Below, in pieces: positions 23,570-36,548 of a stretch of DNA of 64,000 nt. The stretch comes from Chinchilla lanigera. Lineage: Eukaryota > Chordata > Mammalia > Rodentia > Chinchillidae. Position numbers and translations under genes: made by a program. Where the stretch lies: positions 7,396,919 to 7,460,918 of the forward strand of contig NW_004955465.1 in assembly GCF_000276665.1 (NCBI RefSeq). Reading direction: 5' to 3'. Under the pieces are notes generated by a model, which was not told the origin of the DNA, made no database searches, and was given only the letters and a program-made list of their open reading frames with translations. Numbering within the stretch: the first letter of the stretch is position 1; each line of letters opens with the position of its first letter.

Positions 23570-25370
23570 ATTTTGTCAGTTGTGTCCTGTGCAGAATTGG
23601 ACCAGTATAACCTGTTTAATAATAATTGGTGAGAGTATGTTGCATACTTGCCCATTGTCAAAGTAGAACTGAAGTGAACAGATGTAGTCTTCATAATTTC
23701 TAGAATCACCTCACCTGTGTAACTTAGAGGGGATTTGAATCAAATAGGTTATTAAGTTGAGGCATTTTTGTGCATTCTGATGTTATGTAAAAACCTCTAA
23801 CCTTTTATTTCTAAATGGGTAAATTGGAAGAATGATTACCAGTCTGCCAGCAGATAGTCCTTATCATCTACTTATCATTCTTCTTTGAACTGACCCTGAT
23901 TTTTCCAAATGACACACAAGAACTTCATTTTAAAAACTATTAAAGTCTTGCTTCCTGTTCAAGTTATTTTTTGCCATATCCTTCCCAAACTGATAGTTTT
24001 TCAGTTATACGTGAAACCTCTCCTCTTATGTTCCAAGCTGTGGCTGTGTATGTACTTCTTTCCTTTGTACTTTGGGTTTGAGTCTTTCCCTTCACCTCTG
24101 GTCCTCCTGCCATGCTCAGAGACAGTCATCACAGATTATAACACCTTATTCTAATGCAAATTACCAGGTTCTAAAAGTCATCATGCAGACAGAAATTATA
24201 TTGACTCATCTAGCCTTCCCCTTAATTATAAACTACATGCAGCTTGAGATGTCTTGCCCCAAGAGCAGAAACTACTATAATCTAATACATATCATGATAA
24301 AAAAAAATTTACTAGAAGCATTAACTGGTATCCTGCTCATGAAATCCACTTGCAGATATGGTTTATTTTGCTAGAAGTGTGTGTTAAAAAAATTTTGAAA
24401 GTTTTCAGACAAGGCATGACCCTTCAGGTACTGACTATGACTTCTTGGCTCTCTCATACTTTTAAATCACACTGTATTAACATTAGATGCTTGTCTCTAA
24501 ATGTATTTGATGTTGAGGTTGTAAAGGCTAGCATTTACCATTTAATTATTTTAGATTTATCCTATCCCAATTCTTATCTTTTTCAGAAAACTTTCTACTT
24601 CCTTCTTTTCTTCCTTCCTTCCTTTTTCTTTTTTCCTCTCTCCTTCCATCTCACCTTCCCTTCCCCCTCCCTTCCTTGATTTCTCTTTTCTCTTTTTCTG
24701 TTGGGTATTTTAATGTATCCAATTTAAATCACAACCTTGCACATGCTCAGCATGATTCTACTATTATTTCCCATCTCTTCTACTTGAAGTCTTTTGGGTA
24801 TTATGACATTATTGCCTACACATTTGACATTATTCTACTCTTGGCCCACAACACAAAGGCAAACAGCCATGGCAATGGGCTCTCTGTAATCCTGTGTGTG
24901 TGATCACCTCAAAAGCACTGAAGACTGTGGGGATGATGAGTTACTACTTGAGACTCCCGTGAACATTCTTTCCAGACAATTTAGAGTGATAACGGCAACT
25001 GCGGTCCTATATGATATAGATGCCTTTTCCATGCTTTTCAGGGGAATGTAAAATTTGTTCCTTGCCTTTTGGTTCTTTCAGCATTTCTTTAGTTAGAATT
25101 AAGTTTGGTTACACACAATTTAAAGGGAAAATAAATATAACAGTGCTTTTTTTGACACTGGGCACATGTTGATTGCATGCTCACTTAAGAGGCTGAAATA
25201 GTCAGGGCTAGACTAGAAGCACAGGCTCATTCTAATCTGATGCTTCATTCACTACCTGCAAGGTTTTCCTCCCTTGTGATTCATGTGGCTGCTTTAGCTC
25301 ACATCTCAGCCAGCAGGAGGGAAAATGGGGCAAGATAGGGCACATCTGAAATCTTTAGGTCTCACACCAG
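23570..25370. other. Intergenic, pyrimidine-rich patch at 24600-24720
   Basis: No gene was found. The patch at 24600-24720 is a degenerate CTTC/CCTT tract. Open frames of up to 109 codons here are composed of it or are unrecognised. Confidence 0.45.
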
Positions 25371-25373
25371 AAA

Positions 25374-25423
25374 TCACACACACACACACACATGCACACA
25401 TGCATGCATGCACACACACACAC
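25374..25423. repeat. (CA)n with (TGCA)n, alternating purine-pyrimidine
   Basis: Two CA runs enclose TGCATGCATGCA. Fifty bases of strict or nearly strict purine-pyrimidine alternation are able in principle to adopt Z-DNA. Confidence 0.9.
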
Positions 25424-25424
25424 C

Positions 25425-26790
25425 TTTATTTGCACCCAATTCAGTCATCTATCCATAACAAGCTACAAGAGAAGTTAAAGATAGGATTCTCCTTGTGGAT
25501 AAGTGCTCAGATAAAATTGAGAATTCAATTACTGTACAAGAAAAGAAGAATGGAGAACAGATATGGAAGACAGTTAACAAGTTCTAATTTCACCATATGA
25601 GAGACTCATTACTATTTCAGTAACTTAGTTTATCATCTTTTCTGCAACAAATCCAAGGACATTTTATTTTTTTTCTAAAAAAAATGCATGTGCCTAGATA
25701 GATATACCCAACTTAGCTGAAGTCAAAGGTGAAAAAGTTCTAATTCCCAGGTGTTTAATTTACAATAATATTTATACTTACTGTAAATGATAAATCTTTG
25801 CTGTGGATTTTTTTTCAAATGGTAAAATAGATTATACTATTTAAATGGGGAATGCTTATGGCCATTTTAGCTTACTGAATTAATCTAATATAACATGGAT
25901 TTACCTGTTGGGTTTTTCCACAAGAAATTAGTATACATGCAACAAATAAGCAATTCAGAGAAAATGAGAAAGGATGGCTCCACGTGTGAGCTTCACTCAG
26001 AGAATTTAATTAGGTGCTCACAGCTCACAAGATATCCTGGAAGCCAGACCAAGAGGATTTTCAGAGAGCAAAGGAAAATGGGATAATTAGCAATGTTGAG
26101 CCACCTGCAGAAGAAGAGAAGTGTCTAAAAGGTTGTGCACCATCAAAGGCCTGACACAGAAAGCTGAAGGCAGGATGTCTCTGATGGAAGATACAAGCTG
26201 GCAGCCCAATTCCATGAGCAGAGCAGCTGCAGACAGATGGTGGGCAGAGCAGGTACTGTTGTGACCTCAGTGAAGTGTCTAGGGAGTGCTGATAAGAAAG
26301 CCTTTTCTTGCATTTGTCAGGAAAAGAGGTGTCGTTGCTCTGTTTTCTGGGACCTGGAGGTGTTGGAATGAAGCTTCAGCAGGAAAGGCTGTGTCCACAG
26401 AGATTCACTGTCCCTGCAACAGCAGAGGAACTGATGCCTGCAGCTGCATCCATCCGACAGGAATCCATGTAGCTCCTCCTACCTGCTGTGTGGCAGAGAG
26501 CACTCAGTTCCCCTTCCATGTGAGATTAAGGGGAAGTCTGTAGCCCTTAGGCCTTGGTGCCTACCAAGCACCTTGGTGTTTGGATATAAGTTATAGCTTT
26601 CACCCTACTAGCAGCTCAAGCACTGTGCTTCACACCAGGACTACTGCACCAAAGTCTTCTCCTCAAAAGAAATTTATACATCATCAATTTGAGTAATTAA
26701 AGAATAAACAGAATATTGATGGGTTCCTGAGTACCCAGAAAAGAGGGAAAGGGCACTCAATGCTCATCAGTTAATTGAGTGAGCCCACGC
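25425..26790. other. Intergenic, no recognised feature
   Basis: The part at 26200-26560 is less AT-rich than its surroundings but shows no known repeat or protein. Confidence 0.4.
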
Positions 26791-26794
26791 TCAC

Positions 26795-26925
26795 AGAAAA
26801 AGAGAGGGAGAGAGAATGAAGAAAGTAAAGAAGGGAAGAAAAGAGAAAGGAGAGAAGAGGCAAGATGGAAGGAAGGAAGGAAGGAAGGAAGGAAGGAAAG
26901 AAGGAAAGAAATGAAAGGATGGATG
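26795..26925. repeat. Purine tract with (GGAA)n
   Basis: This is an almost pure A/G strand, with GGAA units at 26866-26900. Such tracts are prone to length change, and GGAA arrays can bind Ets-family factors; neither is shown here. Confidence 0.9.
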
Positions 26926-26969
26926 AAATTAGGACAAATACATAAAACTCTGAAATAAGTGAGTGAATA

Positions 26970-27300
26970 CACTAAAACTCCCTTATCTGTGGTTTTGCTT
27001 TCCACACTGGCAGTTACCTCTTGTCAATCACAGTTCAAAAATATTAAATGGAAAACTCCATAAATAAACAATTTATAAGTCTTAAATTGAATGATAATCT
27101 GAATAGTATTATGAAAGCTTACCTTGTCTTGCTCCACCATGCCTGAGACTGGAATTATTCTTTTATCCAGTGTATCCATACTGTATCTGCTACCTGCTCA
27201 TTAGTCACTTATAGCTGCCTTAGTTTTAGGGTGACTGTCCTGGTATCACAGCACTTATGTTCAAGTTACTTTTACTGTACTTAATAATGACCCTATGGCA
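26970..27300. repeat. Tigger-type DNA transposon remnant
   Basis: 'CCCTTATCTGTGGTTTTGC', 'CACAGTTCAAAAATATTAAA' and 'CAGTGTATCCATACTGTAT', then 'TATCACAGCACTTATGTTCA', follow a non-autonomous Tigger-group (TcMar) consensus that I recall in the same order. The family is clear enough; I do not name the subfamily. The 27.3 kb L1 interrupts or abuts its end. Confidence 0.65.
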
Positions 27301-27301
27301 T

Positions 27302-27527
27302 AAAAGTAGTAATGAGTCCTTGGTTGATCAGCTTTGTATGTCTATATCTGTTTTCATGAGAAACCACTTTGAAGATATCAATATGTAATACAACAAGCAT
27401 TGTTAATTCCCTACCACTCTGTTTGTAACTCTGTACTGTCTGTATTGTTCCTTTGCTATTTTGTAAAATGTTATCCGTCTGTTAATATTTTCCTCCTTTT
27501 GTTTTTAAAATAAAAAAAGTAGTAATG
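27302..27527 (+). mobile_element. Severely 5'-truncated L1 3' end
   Basis: About 200 bases of the L1 3' region, sense, end in 'TTTTTAAAATAAAAAAA'. The text matches the tail of the L1 at 45.4-45.6 kb closely. The target duplication AAAAGTAGTAATG is perfect at 27302-27314 and 27515-27527. Confidence 0.88.
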
Positions 27528-27529
27528 TT

Positions 27530-30500
27530 AGCAATTTTATTACAGTATATTATTGTAATTGTTCTATTTTATCATTAGGAGTTGTTAATCTCTTACTAGG
27601 TCTAACTGATAAAATTCATCTAGGTATATATATATAAGGAAAAAATATAGTATATATAGTGTTGAATACTATTCTCAATTCATTCTCAATTCTCATTCAC
27701 TGGAGATCTTGGAAGGTGTTCTCAGGTAGGGAACACTGTAGTATGTAAATAACAATAGATGCACCATATATAAAAAGAGAACTCTGTTCTAAGACCTGAA
27801 ATAACCTTTCAAGAAAGCAGCTCATTATCTTTATAACCAGCCCAGAAGCCAGCACCATCTTTATAAGTCAAACTTGGGAGAAATCAGATTGGTATTTCTC
27901 TTGACAATTCAGAGAACCAAACATAAACTTTGGTGACAACTGGTGCAAAATTCTTAGGCTTTAAATATTAACAAGTCCCTTAATTTGTGTCCCTGCTTCT
28001 AATTTAAGACCAATCAGAGAGAGTTGTATACACACCCTTAATCAGTTCCATAGGAAGCCATGGTCCTGCTTAGCTGCCTCCAGCTTCCTCACAGTACCAT
28101 CTTTCGATTCAGGCACACCTGCAGCCATCCATCCCTTTTATCCATTATCAAGTTTCTCCGCTCCTCTGCCCATCTTTGAGCCTCTGCCAAGATGCTAGTA
28201 ACGGTGGCTGACTCACTTGCTACTGCAAACGCCAAATAAATAGATGCCTTGCTTTCATTTGATTGGTCTTCATTTATTTCTGCAGAAACTATATTCCCTG
28301 AAAAACTAATCCCATCAGCTCCCACCGCAAATAATCTATTATTTTTTGCCTTTATTCTCCTCTTCCAGAAAGCCTTCCTTCTCTGCTGTTCTCATCTATT
28401 TCATGTTCATTCTCCCAAACCCTGCAACTGCTAACCCACTTTCCAGATTGTGACAACTAATCTGATATGTTCAGGCTGTGGTGTCTCCACTATCTGCCGA
28501 ATGTCACTGCCATGTGATATCTCCAGAGTGGAACTTGGGAATATTTGGTCTTGTAGTATCAGTTGCTTTGTTGTCTAATTGGAATGTGTTTCAATGTCTT
28601 CACACAAAGCTCTGAAAAATTTTTAAGGTGTCACTCACAGCATTGCTACTCAAAGTAGATCCATAGGTGCAACATCAGTGTTCCCTTGGGAACTTGTAGA
28701 AATGCAAATGAGTTGATTCCTGGTTCCAACCTCTCTCATCCATCTCCAGCGAGGAGCAGGCACACTGCACTTTGCACTGTCTTACAGCCTCTGTCCTAGG
28801 AAGTGTTCAATGGATATTTGCAGACTATTATTGATTGCTTCCCTTTGAATGAACCAAAGGTTCAAATAATGGCACTGCCTTTCATCTTCAAGAACTGAAC
28901 AAACACAACTGAATGAATATTTCTTTAGCCTGAGAATGCAGGACAGAAACACATTGAAAAGCAGCTTCTCCCCACACAGTCAGCCTTCTCACACTTTCAG
29001 AATTCAAGGAATGAAGATTTTTATGGTCTGTGAAGAGTGAGTTAAACACTAGCAGATTCATGGGCTTAACAATAGTGCTGAAGCCAACTACTAGACAAGA
29101 AGTCTTGCAGAATAAAAGAAGCTAATGGCCACAGAAAGGGGTGATTTCTAACAAGAACTGCATGAAAATCCAGGCACTTGATCAAGTGAAGAGGTCTCTG
29201 GTAGCCTGAGCTGAGGGAATATCTCCAACCAATCTAAGGTATGGTGGTCATATGAACCAGTCAAGAAATGGAACACAGCTAGAAAGCAAATTCGCTCTCT
29301 CCAAACATAGCAATGTATACAAAGCCTGGGCTCTGTTAACAGCTGAAAGCAATTGGAGAAGTCGAGAATGTAAAATTGTGTTTCAGGGAAATCTTGCATC
29401 CGGTTTGCACAGGGTGTGGAGCTACAATCGCTACTGAAAGAGAATCAGCTGCACTTTGCAGATCCTGTATACCTCTATTAGCTTCACTTTAAGGAAGTCA
29501 GGCCACATGACCAGGCTTCTTTCTTCTTATTATTACTTTCCAGAAAACAGGTGAAGATGGCAAGAAAAGTGAGATGTGAAGTTTGCAAAAGAGATAGGTG
29601 GAAGCAGTAGCCTGCTAGAAATGGAAGCTCCTGGGAACTAGCAGCTCTACAAGTGGTCCCTTTTGTAGCACAGTGTTTTCTGAACAGTCCACAGCACCCA
29701 TTGGTAATAGGGTTTGCAGAGGAAACGTGGAATCTAGTGAGATCCATTCACTGGCTTCTCTAAAGCACTCAGAAATGGAGAGGAAATCCAGACTGTGGCT
29801 GCTGAGCAAGAGGGACAATGTCCTTTAGGTCCAGCAGGCCTCATACCTTGCATATCTAAAGAAGCACATTCAGACAGAGAAAGGGTTTCCTTCCCTGAGG
29901 CTCTACCTCTGCTGAACAAGTCCCAAATTCTTAAGAATCATGCTAAAATTAGAAAATAGAGCCTGTTGTTTGAAATGCCAGTGATGTGAAATACTGGCCA
30001 TAAAACCCAGAGAAAAGCAAGCATATTTAGTCCAATAATACCTCCATCTGCCTTCCACAAGAAAAACACGACTAAAATCCTGCACCAAGATGTGAACCTA
30101 CCTGCAGAAGAAAAGGCTGGTAAATACATTAACTCCATTTTCAAATGTGAGTGTTTTCATGGAACCATCTCAGCAATTAGACACGACAGTGCAGAATAAA
30201 GAACTAAAAGCCAATTATGGGTCCCCTGGGCCCTAGAGAGATTTCATAAAAAATTAATGCTGAGTGAAATAGAAACCATCAGAAGTGTAACTGGTGACCA
30301 TGTGGAATGCACTTTGATCTCCAAGACCCAGCAATCAAGTGCATTTTCTGTTATCATTTGTTAGGCTGCAGTGTTCTGCCTTATTTCCTGTTTGTGCAGA
30401 AAAATAATTTTAGATTAGAGAAGAAGGAGCAGAAAAGTGAGCACTGGAAGAACGATGACAGTTGTTCATTGTATTTAGAATAAATGGTGGTTCTAATGTG

Positions 30501-31110
30501 CTCTGGGTGACTAAGCTAGTCCAGGAGCCAGGAGCAAAATTCCTGAAGGCCAAGCCCTTGGAAAATACTCTTGGGAGTGGCAGTATCAAGGATTGGGGAG
30601 TCAAAAGTGAGTACTTGATGCTGTTTTTTCTCTATTACTGCTAAACTTAGTGGCCAACTATAAACAAGAGGACCACCTTTCTCTTTCCCACTCAATCTTC
30701 TGGGACACACAATAGAGTCTCCGAGCCATCCAAGGGTCAAATAAGATCTAGCTAGTCTGTTGACTCATGAGGGTGTCACACACAGGGATGGCTTCCATTA
30801 GGTGCAACTTCATGATCTCTTCATTGTCTCTTAGTTACTGCACTTAGAAAGAGCTACGCTTGTGTCACTGCTCAGAGGATGTGGACAAATCCATTTGTGA
30901 GCTCCTAGGAGGAACACAAGGCTAGCTCTGGAGAGACCTAAGGATGTGTAGCTGTGAAGGGAAATTTCTAACAAGAGAAACATGGTGGCTTAGTGAGGGT
31001 ATATCTTAGCTGAGACATTGGATTTGATTTTTAAAACTTTAAGTCTCAGATCTGTAATGTAGTAGCTGTATAATTATAAGCATGGCCCTTTGCCTCTCCA
31101 GGCCTCATCA
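27530..31110. other. Intergenic, mostly unrecognised
   Basis: A MER5A-like (hAT) stretch may lie at 28640-28745, with 'GGAACTTGTAGAAATGCAAA'. The segment 27800-28330 has an AATAAATAG box (28235) and could be an LTR, but I cannot name it. The remainder, 28900-31100, holds only overlapping short frames with no recognised motif. Confidence 0.4.
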
Positions 31111-31114
31111 GTTG

Positions 31115-31510
31115 GATTTTCATCCAACCTGTAATAAAATCTTGAGATAGAGAAGTTAAAAGGAGGAAGGTTTATTTAGGTTCACAGTTTCAGAGGCTTC
31201 AGTCCATGGTCACTTAGTCCCATTGCTTTGGACCTGGGATGAAGGAGAACATTATGGGGTGGAGCACATAGTAGCACAAAATTACTCACCACGTGGTGGG
31301 AGAGAGGGAGGGAAGGAGGGAGAGAGAGAGAAACAGAGAGAGAGAAGGACTGGGACCTCATGACCTTTCCAAGGGCACACCCTCTACAGCCTCACTTCTT
31401 ACCCTTGAGCCCTACTTCTTGGAGGTTCCACCACCTCCCAGGAGTGCTACAGCCAGAGACCAAATCTTTAGACTATGGGCCATGGGGGATACTTAAGATC
31501 CAAATGACAA
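31115..31510 (-). repeat. ERVL-MaLR-like LTR, antisense
   Basis: 'GGAGGAAGGTTTATTTAGG', 'CAGTCCATGGTCACTTAG', a GA patch (31300-31350) and 'GAGCCCTACTTCTTGGAGG' followed by 'CCACCTCCCAGGAGTGCTAC' give the antisense rodent MaLR order. It is a solo copy. Confidence 0.6.
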
Positions 31511-31674
31511 CATCTCACTTTTGTACTGGAAGCATTGAAGAAGATCATTGTGAGGATTATACAGCAATCAAAAAAGTACTTTGTGGGGCATAAGGTACTG
31601 GGAAAATACGAGGTATTAATATTGCATAATAATCATGCCTGTGTTTTCTAAAATCTATCCCAATTTAAAGAGTG

Positions 31675-32310
31675 TATCAGTCAGGGTTCACTAGAGAAAC
31701 AGACATAATACAAGATATACAAATGTATAAGAAATTACAAGATGAACTTACAATGGTCAGCTACAGAGTTAGATGAGGAAGTGTGCAGAGGGTATCTGCC
31801 TATTGGAGGCTGAAAGTTTCAGTCCAAAGTTGAGCTCATTGCAGTGTTCTACACAAGTCTGTATCAGGAGGAGGCCAAGGGATCTGTGAGGAAAGGCTGA
31901 ACATCTACAACTAAGGCTGAAGAGTCCCAGGTGGAAGCCAAGCATTCTGCACCAGAAGCCAGGAATCAATGACCAAACTGAAGGTGAAGACTCAAGCTCT
32001 TCCAAAGAACCAGCAATCAGTATGTCCTCATTTCCCTTTTATTGTATGCAAGTTACCCACCCTATGGGGCTCCTTTACACCCACACCGTCTCCCTGCCCT
32101 CCTCTTGCACAGGCTCAGGATGTTTATAAAGTGAGGACCCTGGCCTCCTGCTGAGTCACTTAGTTAACTTCCAAACCTCTCAAGTTGACACAATGAACAA
32201 CAACCTTGGATAAGGGCATGTCCTCTACACCCTAGGATGTAGAAATGCTGGGTTACTTAGGTAAGCTTCTAGACTTCTCAAGTTGACACAATACATCAAC
32301 CATTACAAAG
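31675..32310 (-). repeat. ERVL-type LTR-like region, antisense
   Basis: It opens 'GTGTATCAGTCAGGGTTCAC' and 'TAGAGAAACAGACATAATA', which matches the start of an ERVL-group LTR in reverse. Two related 'CTCAAGTTGACACAAT' boxes at 32180 and 32279 suggest two overlapping ends. The limits are approximate. Confidence 0.5.
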
Positions 32311-32437
32311 AGTAATATCTCCTTTTATAAGTGAAAGTATTAGGAAGGGTCATTATTTGAAAAGGCTAAAAAATCAAAGCAAAATATTTCTGGTTTGTTT
32401 ACTCTTCTCCAGGCTATTTAATCAGTAGTACTTTACA

Positions 32438-32771
32438 CACAGTCAGCCCTCCTTTCTTGTGGGTTGCTCATCCATAGATTCAACCAATCTCTGATCAAAT
32501 CTATTGTAAAGTGTCTGTATTGAACATATACAGACAACCTTCCTTGTCACTATCCCTTAAAAATATAAAATTATAACTATTTCATAGCATTTACCTGGTG
32601 TTAAGGATTATAAGCAGCCTAGAGATAATTTAAAGTATATAGAAGAATGTGCATAGGTTCTATGTAAATGCTACACATGTTCTGTAAGGAACTTGGGCAT
32701 CCATGGATCTTGGTATGGGATAGAAGAGTCCTAGAACCAAACCTCTGCTGATACCAAAGAACTACTGTACA
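32438..32771. mobile_element. MER2-like non-autonomous DNA transposon (Tigger group)
   Basis: Both ends are present: 'CAGTCAGCCCTCCTTTCTTG' on the left, and 'ACCAAAGAACTACTGTA' on the right, its imperfect inverted complement. Internal boxes 'AACATATACAGACAA', 'TTCATAGCATTTACCTGGTG' and 'GCATCCATGGATCTTGG' follow MER2. It is about 330 bases long and contains no transposase frame. Confidence 0.8.
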
Positions 32772-32828
32772 CATACATGTGCATATAAATGTACATATGT
32801 TTTCTATATTTGTAAACATAGACATTGT

Positions 32829-32912
32829 ATGGAGATGGAGATGTAGCTCAGTGATAGAACACTTCCCTAGTGTGTTCAAGGCCCTGGATTCCATTTTATC
32901 ACCACAAATCAT
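32829..32912 (+). repeat. ID-type SINE, sense, older subfamily
   Basis: 'GAGATGTAGCTCAGTGATAG' (A-box region), 'ACACTTCCCTAGTGTG' and 'CAAGGCCCTGGATTCCAT' match an ID body. It differs at many sites from the young copies and has no clear A-tail. Confidence 0.75.
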
Positions 32913-32919
32913 CCTTGTT

Positions 32920-34215
32920 ATTGTCACCATCATCATCATTGTCATCATCATCTTTTTCCTAGACATATCTGCTCATAGACTCACACATATTTACATGTAT
33001 GTTATAGAATCTCTACATGTGAAAGGATTGTTATCTATTTGACAATGAAAATATCTGGTATAATACTACTTATATCATTATTAAAATATGTTGTACTTTA
33101 TATCTTAAGTATATCATGTAATAATACATAGTATAATACTGAAAATAGATTGATAGATACTGATGTTTTAAAATTTAGTACTATGGGAAGTTATAGAAAC
33201 TAATACTGAATAGGTACTGGGAGAATGTCATATCAATTCTCACACTGATTTAATTTGCATGATTTTGTCCATCTCTGACATACCTTATCTTTCTGTCCTT
33301 GTAGCATTCACTCTCAAATTGAGATCTTGCCACAAGTTTCCAATTTGATGTGGCTGAAGAAAACACAAGTGGAGGGAGAAGAGGTTGGTGGAAGTGGCTA
33401 AGGTAATTGAGGAGATCTGGCACTGTTCATGGACACCAGTCCTGTACAGTGTCCACAGACTCAGCCTCTGAGAGACTCTGTCCAGGAATATCTCCACTGA
33501 TGGCCACAGACAGAGGAGGGCAGTGGTTAGTCAGAGATATGCAGTGGGCACCCCGATCTGGTGGCACCTGCTATCTACTTGCTCCAGGCTTAAAGCAAGG
33601 CTGAGCTGATGGCCTAAAAGCCATGGGATAAGCAGCTCTCAGAACTGTAGCGAAAAAACACTGTGAACTGGAATGGAAATGGGTAACTGGTTAGTACTTG
33701 GGTAGGTGGGCGGGGTTGGACACATCTTACTTAAGAATTACGACATATAAATGAAGGATTTTAGGAAACATAAATCATCACTTACTCCTGCAATTGTTTT
33801 TGCTCCCTTTTATGCAGCTCTCAGCCTTGGAAACCCAGGTTTAAAGTGAATAGATGACCATTTAAGGCAAGAGACAAAACAAAAGCCAGAGCTCCGTACA
33901 TAATTCACTGAGAGCCTTTACCTCCTGTTTTTGGTCAGCAACCTGTTTTTCTTTCATTGTTATGAGATATTTCAATGACTTTAATTTATGCATTAATCTA
34001 CATGTATTTCTGCACCATATTATGTGCCAGATTAAGTCTATAAAGAGATATTTGTCATGGGAATGAAAATAAAATATTTTAAAACCTATGAAATCATGAA
34101 AACAGACTTGATTAAATTCCAAAAGGCTAGCTTTTAGTATAATTTCCTCCTCTGGACTCTATGCCTTAAAAATAGAGATCATGTCTGCTTCATCACATCA
34201 ATAATAGGTATTAGA
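32920..34215. other. Intergenic, no recognised feature
   Basis: An (ATC)n-like patch lies at 32921-32955. The piece 33290-33610 is less AT-rich but matches nothing I know on either strand. Confidence 0.4.
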
Positions 34216-34224
34216 TAAATATTT

Positions 34225-34640
34225 ATTGGCTCGATGTGTCTCAGTAATCTGTTGCTGTGTAACAAAGTACCCTAAAGCTTAGTGAAGTAAAATAACAGCC
34301 TTTCAATTTTATTGTCCACAGTTTATTCGTCAGTGTCCAGCCAGGCAGTTTGTCTCTGCTCCATGTACTCTCAGCTGCAACTCCTTGTGTAGGACTAGAG
34401 GATCTGTTTCCAAAGTGGCTCACTCCCATTGCTCACCTGTCCCCGAAAGTTGTCAGGGATAGAAAAAGTCAGGCTCAGAAAGGATGCTGGGACAGTGAGG
34501 GTCTGCTTCTTAACCACATAGTCTCAGGGCTTCGACTTCTCCAGCTGTTCTCTCTACATGGTCCTGTCACATGTCAGCCGGCCTCCAGGAGAGCAGCTAG
34601 ACACACTCATATTCAAAATGCACTGAAAGGAAACTGGTAA
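34225..34640. repeat. Mammalian LTR remnant (MLT1-like)
   Basis: 'TCAGTAATCTGTTGCTGTG', then 'TAACAAAGTACCCTAAAG' and 'AGTGAAGTAAAATAACAGCC', follow a common mammalian MaLR/MLT1-like text. It continues through 'GGATCTGTTTCCAAAGTGG'. The orientation is not certain to me. Confidence 0.45.
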
Positions 34641-34649
34641 AACCTGGTG

Positions 34650-36330
34650 CAGCTTGGACTGAGGCCTGGAACAGGGTCTGTTCTGCTATACTCTGCAGAA
34701 GCAGTGTGGGAGGGGACCACACAGGGCATGAGTAGCAGGCAGCATGGATAACTGATCCATCTGTGGAAACTAACAAATATAGCATGAATGCATGAACATA
34801 GTCATTGAAGAACCCTGCAGGTTTGAAGGAGAATGTTTTAGGACAAGTGAAATAAAGAACTGCATAAAGCCATGTATCTATATAAAGAAAGCGCATGGTG
34901 CCCTGGAAGGTTGAATACAAGGTGAAACATAGTAGAGAAATACATAGACACAGACTAGGTCCAGTTCCATAAAACACGATGTTGCATGATGTCACACAGG
35001 TAAGCTTATGAAATGTTATTTTCTTTGTTCTCCCAAACAAAAATGTTTTAATGGATTTATGATTTAGAAGGAATTTAAATAATCAAGGACAATAGACTAA
35101 AGTCATGCTTATTAGAGGACTTCTTTCTGGAACTGGTACTGAACCATTATCACTCATAGAAATAGGGGTAGGATAGACCTCTCAAATCTCATAATATCAA
35201 TTCTTACATCTTTGCTGTTATTTTTTCATAATAGGCACATGGGATTCTTCTAGGTAAGTCACAATATCTGAATTTATTATTATGTGTATAATAACTATTT
35301 TTATATGATTTTAAAATGTGAGAAGTATTTCAGTGAATCACGGTATATGACCATATGGTGTACTTGGTAGGTCAGATGTCCTTTTAACCCCTTATAGTTA
35401 ATATCATGAGGAGAGAGATGCACTAATAATAAACATTCACATCAAGGGGTCCAGCACAGTTGTCTGAAATGTCACTGCAGGAATTGCTGAGTGAGCATCA
35501 AAGAAGAGAGAACTTGCCCTGTTCTTGGCTGTGTGCTAGTACCCACGTGTATGATTATGCAATAGTCTTGGGCTTGCTTTGGAAATTCACAAATCACTAC
35601 CCAGAAGTTCTGCTGTTGGAAAGACCTGCAGGACATCACGTCCCTTTCATTTCCGGCCTGACCTCACAACAAGCTCTTCTTCCACCTTCTAAGTTTCAGC
35701 CTTTGTCTTTGCTCCTGCTCCCCCAAAAAGAGCCTAGGTTTGGTGCTGGAGCTTCTCCTCATCAGCAGGAAGGTGCCATCGTGCAATCTCCACAAGGAAC
35801 AGGAGAGCCCTGGAGAAAGGACTGCCTTAACCTGGAGTGCCTCCACCTGCTCCTGGGAGCCTCCTTAGAAGAGTGTGGGAAGATGTCCTCAAGGCAGGTC
35901 TGCCCAGGAAGCCTACCAGGGTGTGGGTTTCCAGGGAGAATGGCAACTGTGTGAAAATTTATCCACTTGCTTGACACTCTTATCCAAAACCCTCCTCTGG
36001 CTCACTGCTCTGACAGCTTCCTTATGGAGTTTCAGAATGGAAGATTTTCCATCCACTTCCATTAGAAATAGATCCCTATGCATCCATCCCCACATATATA
36101 ACACAGCCAGCCAACCGTGAATCTGACCCTCACAGACCTGCATGAGGACCTCTGCCCCAAAATCATCACAATTCACTAACAAGTTAAAAAGTCACTTCCC
36201 TATAATGCAAGGATACAGACGGGGAGCAGTTATTAGAAAAAATGGTAATATTCATCTTGGATGAGTGGAAGTTGATCAGTGAACACCCATGACCATTGGT
36301 GACAATTATTTAGAGCTGGCTTCATACTGG
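34650..36330. other. Intergenic; unrecognised 164-codon frame at 35460-35954
   Basis: The longest unexplained frame in the window, 35460-35954 (+), has no domain I recognise and is Leu/Ser/Pro-rich. I do not annotate it as a gene. No repeats were named in this stretch. Confidence 0.4.
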
Positions 36331-36334
36331 AGAC

Positions 36335-36500
36335 TGCTCAAAGTATTGTACATATTCTTTCATTCATCTTCATAACCCAGTATAGGGAACACTATCATGA
36401 TCACAACTTTACAGGTGAGGGGGAGTAATCTACTCAAGGTCACCCAGGTAGTAGGTGAGGAAGCCTAGAGTTTAACTCCAGGTGCTGCATCACCCTTGGG
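36335..36500 (-). repeat. MIR, antisense
   Basis: 'ACTTTACAGGTGAGGGGGAG' followed by 'CTCAAGGTCACCCAGGTAG' and 'GTTTAACTCCAGGTGCTGC' is the standard antisense MIR core. Confidence 0.75.
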
Positions 36501-36519
36501 AATCCTGCAGCTCTCCTAC

Positions 36520-36548
36520 CACACATATGCATGCATGCGCATGCACAA
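36520..36548. repeat. CATGCATGCGCATGCA alternating tract
   Basis: A short purine-pyrimidine alternating run with internal palindromes (GCATGC twice). Confidence 0.7.

Noticed and set aside
25374..25423. Regularly spaced repeats as a CRISPR array
   Set aside because: This is a plain CA/TGCA microsatellite in a vertebrate genome.
28089..28325. Minus-strand frame of 78 codons with balanced composition
   Set aside because: I have no match. An AATAAA box and neighbouring LTR-like features make a repeat more likely than a gene.
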